The notes below the pieces were generated by a model that saw only the letters and a program-made list of their open reading frames with translations, searched no databases and was not told the origin of the DNA. The position numbers were made by a program, and so were the translations under genes. This document shows positions 34,350 to 42,118 of a stretch of 64,000 nt of DNA, piece by piece. This DNA is from Klebsiella sp. RHBSTW-00484 (GTDB lineage Bacteria; Pseudomonadota; Gammaproteobacteria; Enterobacterales; Enterobacteriaceae). The stretch lies in the NCBI RefSeq assembly GCF_013705725.1, contig NZ_CP055481.1, forward strand, positions 1,426,001 to 1,490,000. The letters are read 5' to 3'. How positions within the stretch are numbered: position 1 is the first letter of the stretch; each line of letters starts with the position of its first letter.

Positions 34350-35621
34350 ATGAACATTCAGTTGATGAATGTTGTCGTCGATATTATCGAACAGCGGCTG
34401 GCACCGCTGGCCAACGTTCTGACGCGCAATAACCACATTACGGCGATGCGCGACAGCTTTGCGCTGGCGATGCCGTTTGTGATTGTCGGAAGTTTGCTGG
34501 TGCCAATTTTGTTTCCGCCCGTTTCCATCGATGGCGCATCGGCTTTCGGCCAGTTCTATCTCCAGCTGCGGCCCATTCTGCTGCCGACCTTCGAACTCAC
34601 CATCGGGCTGGTGGCGCTGATTGTGGCCTTTGGCGCCAGCGCCAGCCTCGCCAAGCAGTACCGGTTGCCGGAGCGGCTCTGCGGGCTAACCGGCTGTCTG
34701 GCGTTTTTGCTGTTTATCGGCTTTCGCGATAACGGGGCGACCAATATTTTTCTCGGCGGGATGGGGATTTTTACCGCGCTGATTTCAAGCACCTACTCGA
34801 TTGAAATTATCCGTTTTTTCTACAAGAAAGGCTGGTGTATCCGTCTGCCGGAAGAAGTGCCGGTGATGACCCGCAATGGTTTTCAACTGCTGATCCCGTT
34901 GCTGGTGGTGATGCTCTCTATCAGCGTTATCAATGCGTTACTGTTGCAAAGCACCGGACGCATTTTACCAGAGCTGATTAGCGAAGCGGTACGCCCGCTG
35001 GTGGTGGCCTCCGATACGCTAACTGCGGTATTAATCTCGTTATTTATCTGTAATTTACTTTGGTTTGTCGGGATTCACGGCGCGCTGATTATCACCGGGA
35101 TTATGAACCCGTTCTGGATGACCTATCTGTTTGAAAACCAGCAGGCGCTGGCCGCCGGTTCCGCCACTCTGCCGCATATCTACCTCCAGGGATTCTGGGA
35201 TTTTTACTTGCTGATTGGTGGTATCGGCTCCACCCTGCCGCTGGTCTTTATGGCGATGCGTAGTCGTTCGCGGCAGTTGAAAAGCGTTGGTAAAATCGGC
35301 CTGTTACCCTCGTTGTTCAACATCAACGAGCCGATATTATTTGGCTTCCCCATCATCATGAACCCGGTTTTCCTGCTGCCGTTTATCTTTGTACCGCTGA
35401 TAAATGCCTGTATCGCCTGGTATTTAACTCAGCTGGGAATTCTCGATCGGGCGGTGGCGATGCTGCCGTGGTCGATGCCGTCGCCGCTCGGTGCGGCCTG
35501 GTCAGCCAACGGTAGCTGGAAAAATTTATGTATGTGCCTGTTCGCTATTTTTAACGCGTGGATGCTCTATCGTCCGTTCTTCAAAGTCTACGAGCGCCAG
35601 CTCGCCGACGCCGAACGCTAA
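34350..35621 (+). CDS. Second PTS EIIC, lactose/cellobiose family
   Basis: A 423-residue EIIC similar to the one at 32528-33850, sharing LLWFVGIHGALIITGIMNPFWM in segments and the motif FNINEPILFGFPIIMNP. AAGGCAGG precedes the ATG. There is no second EIIB or EIIA nearby, so it must use the partners encoded divergently. A terminator follows at 35643-35666. Two EIIC genes for one EIIB/EIIA pair suggest two substrates of related structure, such as gluco- and manno-disaccharides; that is inferred. Confidence 0.9.
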   Translation: MNIQLMNVVVDIIEQRLAPLANVLTRNNHITAMRDSFALAMPFVIVGSLLVPILFPPVSIDGASAFGQFYLQLRPILLPTFELTIGLVALIVAFGASASLAKQYRLPERLCGLTGCLAFLLFIGFRDNGATNIFLGGMGIFTALISSTYSIEIIRFFYKKGWCIRLPEEVPVMTRNGFQLLIPLLVVMLSISVINALLLQSTGRILPELISEAVRPLVVASDTLTAVLISLFICNLLWFVGIHGALIITGIMNPFWMTYLFENQQALAAGSATLPHIYLQGFWDFYLLIGGIGSTLPLVFMAMRSRSRQLKSVGKIGLLPSLFNINEPILFGFPIIMNPVFLLPFIFVPLINACIAWYLTQLGILDRAVAMLPWSMPSPLGAAWSANGSWKNLCMCLFAIFNAWMLYRPFFKVYERQLADAER

Positions 35622-35642
35622 GCTTTTCCCCTGCCTGAATCG

Positions 35643-35666
35643 GCCCGCCGCGTGCGGGCTTTTTTA
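35643..35666 (+). terminator. Terminator after the second EIIC gene
   Basis: GCCCGC and GCGGGC form a 6-bp GC stem with loop CGCGT, followed by six T. It begins 22 bases after the stop. Confidence 0.85.
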
Positions 35667-35680
35667 TTTCCGCCTGGTTA

Positions 35681-35696
35681 TGTGAACCTCATCACG
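35681..35696. promoter_or_regulatory. CRP-like site before the porin gene
   Basis: TGTGAACCTCATCACG has both CRP half-sites at the standard spacing with one mismatch. It is 46 bases from operator 2. A weaker similar string (TTGTGAACTCATCC) lies at about 35720. Confidence 0.6.
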
Positions 35697-35741
35697 AATA
35701 TTTGTCATCTATCGTCAAATTTGTGAACTCATCCGGCAATT

Positions 35742-35759
35742 ACGGAAAGCGCTTTCCGT
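35742..35759. promoter_or_regulatory. LacI-type operator 2 (porin promoter)
   Basis: ACGGAAAGCGCTTTCCGT, the same 18-bp core as operator 1, lies 85 bases before the porin start. It puts porin, GH5 and GH1 genes under the same regulator as the two PTS units. Confidence 0.8.
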
Positions 35760-35843
35760 TTGTGGATGTACATTTCCATTTTTGATCCGTAAATTTCCTT
35801 CCGTTCTCAGGCAGTGTTAATAAAAAATAACCAAGGAAAAAAA

Positions 35844-37181
35844 ATGATCAGGCTAAATCATTCAATACCTCTGTCTTTACTCGCCCTCGTGGTCATGAGC
35901 GACTGCGCGAGCGCCGAGCAGAAATACGATTTTATGCTCCATGGCTATATCCGTTCGGGGATCCTCGCTAACTCTGATGGCAACCGCGCCGACTCCGTTG
36001 GCCTGATGCCGGACGGCAAATGGCGTTTGGGCAACGAAGAGGACACCAAGATCGAACTGATCCCGACGGTGACGTTAACCTCGGATACCGGCGTGGTGGC
36101 TAAGATTCAAGCCAACATCACCCACCAGTCAAAATGTACCTCTGACTGGAACTGTCAGGATGATGACGGGCATGATGTTCAGTTCCGCGAAGGCTTTGCC
36201 GAGCTGTCGAACCTCGACTTCGCCCCGGAAATGACCTTCTGGGCCGGTAAGCGCTACAGCAGTTCCAACACCTCCAGCCACCAGTTTGACTGGGAGTACA
36301 TTCAGTACAACGGTACCGGCGGCGGCTTCGATAACATGGATCTCGGCTTCGCCCGCTTCGACGCCGGGGTTTACGCCTTCTCGCCAACCGACGAAACCAA
36401 AGCTTATCCCGTTGATAAAGGCGATCAGGGCTATCCGGATGACTACTCGCTCAACCTGTGGCTGAAAAAGATTGGTGGCACGGGCTTCGATCTGGAGCTG
36501 ATTGGTCACCATATGAACCGCAATGAGAAGCACCCGACCTCGGCGGAAAAGGGCTACGGCGTGACCGGGGTCTACAACTTTGACAGTTTTTACGGCCTGA
36601 CCGGCGGCTACTCTCGCGTGGTCTTCCAGTACGGGCGCGGCCTGGCGGCAGGGGATTCGCTGGGTAAAAACGGCTGGGGTTGGGCTAACCTCGAAGACAC
36701 CCAGTCCTGGCGCGTGGTGCTGGACAACATGGCTTCCCTGGGCGACTGGGAAATATCGACTTTCGCTTATTACCAGAAAGACAAGAACTACCGCTGGTGG
36801 ACGGAAGATGCCGACGGCTGGGGACGCTCCAGCTGGGTGGCCGGGATCCGTCCGTACCAGCAGATCACCAAAAACTTCGCCATGCAGTATGAGCTGGGCT
36901 ACGAATATCTCGACGACAAAAACTACAAAGGTGTGGACGGCAAAGGCAAAGGCGGTCTGACCAAAGTGACCATCGCGCCGACCCTGACCTTTGACTCCGG
37001 CTTCTGGACCCGCCCACAGCTGCGCTTCTTCGTCACCTACGCCAAATGGGATAAAGGGGTGTCTGACGCGCTGGACGGCAACTACGACTGGAGCACTAAC
37101 ACCATTTCCGCAGGTGGCTACTCGCGCAGCGGCGACACCGACACGCTGAACTTTGGCGTGCAGGCTGAAGTCTGGTTCTAA
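35844..37181 (+). CDS. LamB/BglH-like sugar porin
   Basis: A 445-residue outer-membrane porin with a signal peptide (MIRLNHSIPLSLLALVVMSD, cleaved near ASA). The mature start YDFMLHGYIRSGILANSDG is typical of maltoporin-family proteins, and the last residue is Phe (VQAEVWF), as needed for barrel assembly. The family member BglH carries aryl-beta-glucosides. The AAGGA site supports the ATG at 35844. It lies 12 bp before the GH5 gene and behind operator 2. It probably admits the oligosaccharides released by the GH5 enzyme. Confidence 0.9.
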   Translation: MIRLNHSIPLSLLALVVMSDCASAEQKYDFMLHGYIRSGILANSDGNRADSVGLMPDGKWRLGNEEDTKIELIPTVTLTSDTGVVAKIQANITHQSKCTSDWNCQDDDGHDVQFREGFAELSNLDFAPEMTFWAGKRYSSSNTSSHQFDWEYIQYNGTGGGFDNMDLGFARFDAGVYAFSPTDETKAYPVDKGDQGYPDDYSLNLWLKKIGGTGFDLELIGHHMNRNEKHPTSAEKGYGVTGVYNFDSFYGLTGGYSRVVFQYGRGLAAGDSLGKNGWGWANLEDTQSWRVVLDNMASLGDWEISTFAYYQKDKNYRWWTEDADGWGRSSWVAGIRPYQQITKNFAMQYELGYEYLDDKNYKGVDGKGKGGLTKVTIAPTLTFDSGFWTRPQLRFFVTYAKWDKGVSDALDGNYDWSTNTISAGGYSRSGDTDTLNFGVQAEVWF

Positions 37182-37193
37182 GGAGAGATAACG

Positions 37194-39389
37194 ATGATCA
37201 AGCCGGTAAAAAAATTAATGCTCGTGGCGCTGCTTTCGGCGCTGGGAAGCGCAGGGGCGATGGCCGCAGAGCAGTCGCACTTTGAACACTTTATTACCCG
37301 CGACGGCGCAACGCTAAAAGACGGCGACAAGGTCTTCCGCTTTGCGGGTATCCACGCGCCGGAGCTGCACCGTATTGAAGACGATGCGCGCGGTACCTGC
37401 AAAGCCGACTCGCGCGGCTGGGGGCAATATTTTCGCTGGCCGACGGCGGACGAACAGGAAAACTGGATTAAGGCGCAGGTGCAAACCGGAGCCAAAGCGC
37501 AGCGAGTGTATGTGCTCTCGGTGCAGCAGGAGTTTGACCAGGCCTGCGGTCGCGAAACCCATATCTTGGCTCCGGAAAGCGCCGACGGCATGCCGCGCCT
37601 CAACGAAAAGGCGATGCGGGTTTACGACAATATGATCGCCGAGGCGGACAAACAGGGACTGCGCCTGATCCTGCCGTTTATCGATCACTGGTGGTGGTGG
37701 GGTGGCCGCGAGCAGCTGGCGGCGTTCTATCATGAAAAGCCGGAGGATTTTTATCGGACCGACAGCAAAACCTTCAAGGCCTATCTTGACGTGATTCGCC
37801 AGGTGATCACCCGCACCAACAGCGTGACCGGTCGCCCGTATTATGACGAAAAAGCGATTATGGCCTGGGAGACCGGCAACGAGCTGGAGGACACCAATGC
37901 CGCATTCCTCCAGCAGACCGCCGCGTGGATCAAAAAGTGGGCGCCGCATCAGCTGGTGATTGACGGCACCTACAAGAAAATTAATGCGTTTGCGCTTAAC
38001 GATCCGAACGTCGATATCGTCAGCAACCACTACTACACCAATGCCGACAACAACCATCCCGATCAGGTGAAAAAAGATCTGACGGCGACTGCGGGCAAGA
38101 AAGTGTACATGGTGGGCGAATTTGGCCTGCTGGACGCGCAGCAGCTCAACGCCATTATGCAGTCGATCGTGCATAGCGACGTCAACGGCGCGCAGGCGGC
38201 AGGCGGACTGATTTGGGGCTTCCGTGGCCATCGTCACGAGGGGGGGTTCTACTGGCATAAAGAGTCCACTGGTCACTACAGCTACCACTTGCCGGGCTTC
38301 CCGGTAGAGGGTAAAGCCAACCAGGAAATAGACGTGGTCGACCTGGTGCGGACCGCGGCGGCGCAGATGAGCGGGCAGGAGAAAGCGCCGCCGCTGCTGA
38401 AGCCGGACGCGCCGAAACTGCGGGCGACGGATTCGCCGTTTGCCATCAACTGGCTGGGGGCGGCGGTAGGACGCACTTATGACGTGGAGCGCGCTGATTC
38501 GGCAAAAGGGCCGTGGAAAGTGGTGGGGCGCGATATTTCCGATGGCGTTAACGAGTGGAATCCGCTGACGATGGATCTGTTCCGCGATGACTATCGCAGT
38601 CTGCAACTGGGGAATACGTATTATTACCGCGCCATCGCCAAAAACGAGAGCGGTAGTTCGGTGCCTTCGAACGTGATTAGCGTCAAGCACACCCAGCAGA
38701 ATCAGGCTCCGGTGGTAACGCTGGTCGATAAGCTCACCACGACTCAGGATCAGGGCGTGCAATTAACCGCGAGCTGGCGCGATGATGCGTTACCGGACCG
38801 TAACGTGAAGGTGGGCTGGAGCAACGGCAGCAACGCGCAGGCCCATTTTTGTGCCACGGATAAAGCCGAAACCCGCGCCTGGTTTAGCGCGCCCGGTGAA
38901 TATGACCTGACCTTTACAGCCGATGACGGCCTGCTGAAAAGCAGCAAAACCGTTAAGGTGACGGTGACGCAAGCCGTTGGTAAAGCGCCTGCCGATTACT
39001 GCCGCTTTGGCGGTGGGGTGTTTAACGTTATCCAGGGCAAGATTGAGGCGGCTAAAAGCGAGAAAGATGCGCTGACGTTGGGCGACGATGGCTTCCTCGG
39101 ACCGTTCGCCAACGATGGCGATAAGGTGAGCTGGCAGGTTGCGGCGCCGTGGGCTGGAAAGTATCAGCTGCGGGTGACGTTCAACGGCAAATGGGGTGGT
39201 AAGAAAAACTCGTTTATCGTTAACGGCGGTGCGCCAATCGCGGTGGAATTCCCGCAGACCGATGAGCAGGGCCAGCAGCTGCTGGTGCCCGTTGAGCTGA
39301 AGGCCGGTGATAACCGTGTCGACTTCGGTAAATTCGCCGGTGACTGGGGCTATATGTTTATCAAGTCAATTGAAGTGGTTGCAGAGTAG
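37194..39389 (+). CDS. Secreted GH5 glycoside hydrolase, mannanase-like, multi-domain
   Basis: A 731-residue protein with a signal peptide (cleavage after AGAMA, about residue 24). Residues about 30-390 form a GH5 barrel: FAGIHAPELHR at the start, FIDHWWWWGG, acid/base Glu230 in AWETGNELED, and nucleophile Glu309 in VGEFGLLD. The stretch around FYRTDSKTFKAYLDVIRQV and NSVTGRPYYDEKAIMAWE closely follows GH5_7 beta-mannanases, although GNELE replaces the usual ANEPR. Then come a fibronectin-like domain (about 395-500), an Ig-like domain (about 505-595) and a C-terminal carbohydrate-binding-like module (about 600-731, QVAAPWAGKYQLRVTFNG). Mannan or glucomannan is the favoured substrate; a beta-glucan is possible. 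Confidence 0.85.
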   Translation: MIKPVKKLMLVALLSALGSAGAMAAEQSHFEHFITRDGATLKDGDKVFRFAGIHAPELHRIEDDARGTCKADSRGWGQYFRWPTADEQENWIKAQVQTGAKAQRVYVLSVQQEFDQACGRETHILAPESADGMPRLNEKAMRVYDNMIAEADKQGLRLILPFIDHWWWWGGREQLAAFYHEKPEDFYRTDSKTFKAYLDVIRQVITRTNSVTGRPYYDEKAIMAWETGNELEDTNAAFLQQTAAWIKKWAPHQLVIDGTYKKINAFALNDPNVDIVSNHYYTNADNNHPDQVKKDLTATAGKKVYMVGEFGLLDAQQLNAIMQSIVHSDVNGAQAAGGLIWGFRGHRHEGGFYWHKESTGHYSYHLPGFPVEGKANQEIDVVDLVRTAAAQMSGQEKAPPLLKPDAPKLRATDSPFAINWLGAAVGRTYDVERADSAKGPWKVVGRDISDGVNEWNPLTMDLFRDDYRSLQLGNTYYYRAIAKNESGSSVPSNVISVKHTQQNQAPVVTLVDKLTTTQDQGVQLTASWRDDALPDRNVKVGWSNGSNAQAHFCATDKAETRAWFSAPGEYDLTFTADDGLLKSSKTVKVTVTQAVGKAPADYCRFGGGVFNVIQGKIEAAKSEKDALTLGDDGFLGPFANDGDKVSWQVAAPWAGKYQLRVTFNGKWGGKKNSFIVNGGAPIAVEFPQTDEQGQQLLVPVELKAGDNRVDFGKFAGDWGYMFIKSIEVVAE

Positions 39390-39397
39390 TGCTTATT

Positions 39398-39426
39398 GGC
39401 TGCGCTCGTTGGGTGCAGCCTTTTTT
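39398..39426 (+). terminator. Intrinsic terminator between GH5 and GH1 genes
   Basis: GGCTGC and GCAGCC form the stem, followed by six T. It starts 9 bases after the GH5 stop and ends 18 bases before the GH1 start, so it may lower GH1 expression relative to the upstream genes. Confidence 0.75.
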
Positions 39427-39443
39427 AACTTACAGGAGGCGTT

Positions 39444-40844
39444 ATGACCCGGTATCAGTTTCCGGAAGGCTTTTTTTGGGGCGCGGCGGCATCAGGCCCG
39501 CAAACGGAGGGCATAAGCAACAAGCCGCACCGTTCGATTTGGGATAGCTGGTTTGCCGAGCAGCCGGAGCGTTTTTATCAGCAGATTGGGCCGCAAACCG
39601 TCTGCGACACTTATCATCAATATCCGCAGGACGTGGCGTTGATGAAGCAGACCGGCTTCAACTCCTTTCGGACATCGATTCAATGGTCGCGGCTCATTGA
39701 CGACTTCGAAACCGGCGCGCCCAATGCGGACGCGGTGCGTTTCTATAACGATTACCTGGATGAAATGATTGAAAACGGCATTGAGCCGATGATCAACCTC
39801 TATCATTTCGACATGCCGGAAGTCCTGCAAAAGCAGTACGGCGGCTTTGAGTCGGCGCATGTGACGGATCTTTTCGCTCGTTTCGCCCGCACCGCTTTTG
39901 AGCTATTTGGCCACAAGGTTAAATACTGGATTACCTTCAACGAGCCGATTGTGCCGGTTGAGGGCGGCTATCTGTATGACTTCCACTATCCGTGTAAAAA
40001 AGACGGCAAGCTGGCGGCGCAGGTGGCTTTCAACATTATGCTGGCCCACGCCAAAGCGGTCCGCGAGTTTCGCACATTGGCGCTGAAAAGCGAGATTGGC
40101 GTGGTGCTGAACCTGACGCCGTCCTATACCCGCAACGACAGCGCGGAGGACAAAAAGGCGGCGTGGTATGCGGATCTGTTTTTTAACCGCAGCTTCCTCG
40201 ACCCGCTGGTGAAGCATCAGTTCCCGAAAGAGCTGTGCGAAATTCTGGTCGTTCACGATTGCCTGCCGGTGGTGACGAAAGCCGATGTTGAGCTCATTTC
40301 CAGCTCGCACGTCGATTTTCTCGGCGTCAACTACTACGTGCCGCGGCGGGTGAAGGCGCGCGAAAGCGACTATGCGCTGGACTATTTCACGCCGGAGTTT
40401 TACTTCGAAAACTACGTGAATCCAGAAGGGCGCTTTAACCCGTATCGCGATAATAATGAAATTCTGCCGCAGGCGATTTACGACATTGCCGCCAATATTC
40501 GCGATAACTACGGCAATATAAAGTGGTTCCTCGCCGAGATTGGTATCGCGATGGATATTGAGTCGGAAGGCGAGCCGGGTGAAGACGGAGTGATTGATGA
40601 TTCGTTCCGTATCAGCCTGATGGAGGAGCATCTAGTGCAGCTGCATCGCGCCATTGCCGACGGTGCCAACTGCTTTGGCGTGCACCAGTGGACCTTTATC
40701 GATAACTGGTCGTGGATTAACTCGTTCAAGCGGCGCTATGGTTTCTGGCGGCTCAACCTGCAAACCGGAGAGCGGCAGATAAAACGCAACACGCTGTGGT
40801 TTGCCGAACTGGCGGCCAGCAACGGCTTCAGTTCTGATAAATAG
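39444..40844 (+). CDS. GH1 6-phospho-beta-glycosidase
   Basis: A 466-residue GH1 enzyme. The N-terminus FPEGFFWGAAASGPQTEG and the acid/base Glu in ITFNEP (about residue 173) are standard. The nucleophile Glu lies in FLAEIGIAMD (about residue 365), where most family members have TENG, so the Asn after Glu is replaced by Ile. GGAGG precedes the ATG. Located behind a PTS, it should cleave phosphorylated beta-linked disaccharides in the cytoplasm, like GmuD of B. subtilis. It is clearly different from AscB at 57078-58502, which has the normal ENG. Confidence 0.88.
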   Translation: MTRYQFPEGFFWGAAASGPQTEGISNKPHRSIWDSWFAEQPERFYQQIGPQTVCDTYHQYPQDVALMKQTGFNSFRTSIQWSRLIDDFETGAPNADAVRFYNDYLDEMIENGIEPMINLYHFDMPEVLQKQYGGFESAHVTDLFARFARTAFELFGHKVKYWITFNEPIVPVEGGYLYDFHYPCKKDGKLAAQVAFNIMLAHAKAVREFRTLALKSEIGVVLNLTPSYTRNDSAEDKKAAWYADLFFNRSFLDPLVKHQFPKELCEILVVHDCLPVVTKADVELISSSHVDFLGVNYYVPRRVKARESDYALDYFTPEFYFENYVNPEGRFNPYRDNNEILPQAIYDIAANIRDNYGNIKWFLAEIGIAMDIESEGEPGEDGVIDDSFRISLMEEHLVQLHRAIADGANCFGVHQWTFIDNWSWINSFKRRYGFWRLNLQTGERQIKRNTLWFAELAASNGFSSDK

Positions 40845-40880
40845 CTTCGCAAAATCCCCCGGGTAAGGGGGGGCGCATTT

Positions 40881-41020
40881 CCCCTCACCCTAACCCTCTC
40901 CCCAAAGGGGCGAGGGGATCGTTCCTCTGCGCTGTTTCATTGCATCACACGCATCATCGTGCAGTCCCGGCTCGGGCGGGTTTTCTCCCTCTCCCTGTGG
41001 GAGAGGGCCGGGGTGAGGGC
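40881..41020. repeat. Pair of palindromic repeats (CCCTCACC/CCCTCTCCC type)
   Basis: CCCCTCACCCTAACCCTCTC (from 40881) with CCCCAAAGGGGCGAGGGG, and in the other orientation CCCTCTCCCTGTGGGAGAGG (from 40987) continuing into GCCGGGGTGAGGG. These are the same family as at 31999-32209 and 53898-54013. They fill the gap between the GH1 gene and the convergent esterase gene. Confidence 0.75.
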
Positions 41021-41056
41021 ATTAGTGCGCACATTTCACCCCCCTCTTCGCTGGCA

Positions 41057-42004
41057 CTACTTTTTCATCTCCGGCAGCGAGGCAATCCAGTTCATTGCCA
41101 GCTGCGGCCATTCGGCAGCGGGCAGGCCTTTAGCTCCACGAATCCCAAACCCGTGCTTGCCCTCAGCGAACAGATGCAGCTCCGTCGGCACGTTATGAGC
41201 GCGCAGAGCGTTGAACATCACCAGCGCGTTATCCACCGGTACCGAAGGATCGTCTACCGCGTGCAGAATAAAGGTTGGCGGCGTCACGGAAGCCACGTTT
41301 TGCTCCGGTGAATAACGACGCTGCTGCTCCGCCGTTGGCGCATCGCCAATCAGCGCTTTACGCGAACCGGGGTGGGCGATTGCCGGATCCATAGAAATCA
41401 CCGGATAGCCGAGTACCACAAAGTCTGGTCGCGCGCTCTGCTGGTCGATAGTATCCACAGCGCTGTAAACCTGCTCATCGTAGCGGGTCTCCAGGCTGGC
41501 GGCCACATGCCCCCCGGCAGAAAAACCCATGATGCCGATTTTCTGTGGGTCAATATGCCACTCAGCGGCACGCGCCCGCAGGCTACGTAGCGCACGCTGC
41601 GCATCGGCAAGCGGCGCATCGCTGCCTTCCGCATGACCATCCCCCGGCATCCGGTAGGTCATCACAAACAGGGTATAGCCCTGCGCGTTAAATACCGGGG
41701 CGAGATCGCTGCCCTCTTTATCCAGCACCACCCGTTGATAAGAACCGCCCGGCGTCACCAGCAGCGCAATACCGTTGGGTTTCTCCGGCGTATAAACGGT
41801 GATTTGTGGGGCGCGAATACCGGTTACCGCACGGTCGGGCAAAGAGGGGTCTTTGCTACGCTCCACAAGTGACTCGCTTGCAGGGCTGTTTTTCGCCCCG
41901 GGCGCTTCACCGCCGGGCCAGACAGAAAAAGTGGGCAGAGCCGCGAAGGCGACCTGAGAAGATAAAAGCAGAGTGATAGTCGCCGCCAGAGGTAAACGCG
42001 TCAT
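41057..42004 (-). CDS. Secreted alpha/beta-hydrolase, carbohydrate esterase-like
   Basis: A 315-residue protein with a signal peptide (MTRLPLAATITLLLSSQVAF, then A). The nucleophile elbow is GFSAGGH (about residue 168), and the likely Asp and His lie in VDDPSVPVDNAL and GKHGFGI. An early LLVTPGGSYQRVV stretch forms the oxyanion region. Proteins of this type include acetyl-xylan and acetyl-mannan esterases. The start at 42004 has GGAG 7 bases upstream; the ATG four codons earlier does not. Because plant glucomannan is acetylated, an esterase beside the GH5 locus would fit, but it is transcribed on the other strand and the link is inferred. Confidence 0.72.
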   Translation of the reverse strand: MTRLPLAATITLLLSSQVAFAALPTFSVWPGGEAPGAKNSPASESLVERSKDPSLPDRAVTGIRAPQITVYTPEKPNGIALLVTPGGSYQRVVLDKEGSDLAPVFNAQGYTLFVMTYRMPGDGHAEGSDAPLADAQRALRSLRARAAEWHIDPQKIGIMGFSAGGHVAASLETRYDEQVYSAVDTIDQQSARPDFVVLGYPVISMDPAIAHPGSRKALIGDAPTAEQQRRYSPEQNVASVTPPTFILHAVDDPSVPVDNALVMFNALRAHNVPTELHLFAEGKHGFGIRGAKGLPAAEWPQLAMNWIASLPEMKK

Positions 42005-42075
42005 AAGCATCTCCATGAGGAAAAAGCTTATTTATCATTGATTAGCGGCGGGTAACGCGAGTTGTCTCACAGAAC

Positions 42076-42105
42076 GCTGTTTCATTTAAATCGAAATGAA
42101 ACAGC
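42076..42105. terminator. Strong hairpin after fhlA
   Basis: GCTGTTTCATTT and AAATGAAACAGC form a perfect 12-bp stem with a 6-base loop. It lies 14 bases past the fhlA stop and is flanked by short A/T runs. Confidence 0.75.
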
Positions 42106-42118
42106 ATTTTGGAAATGG

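Noticed and set aside
37314..38762. 482-codon open frame antisense to the GH5 gene
   Set aside because: The GH5 gene has a signal peptide, catalytic residues and domains. The antisense translation has none.
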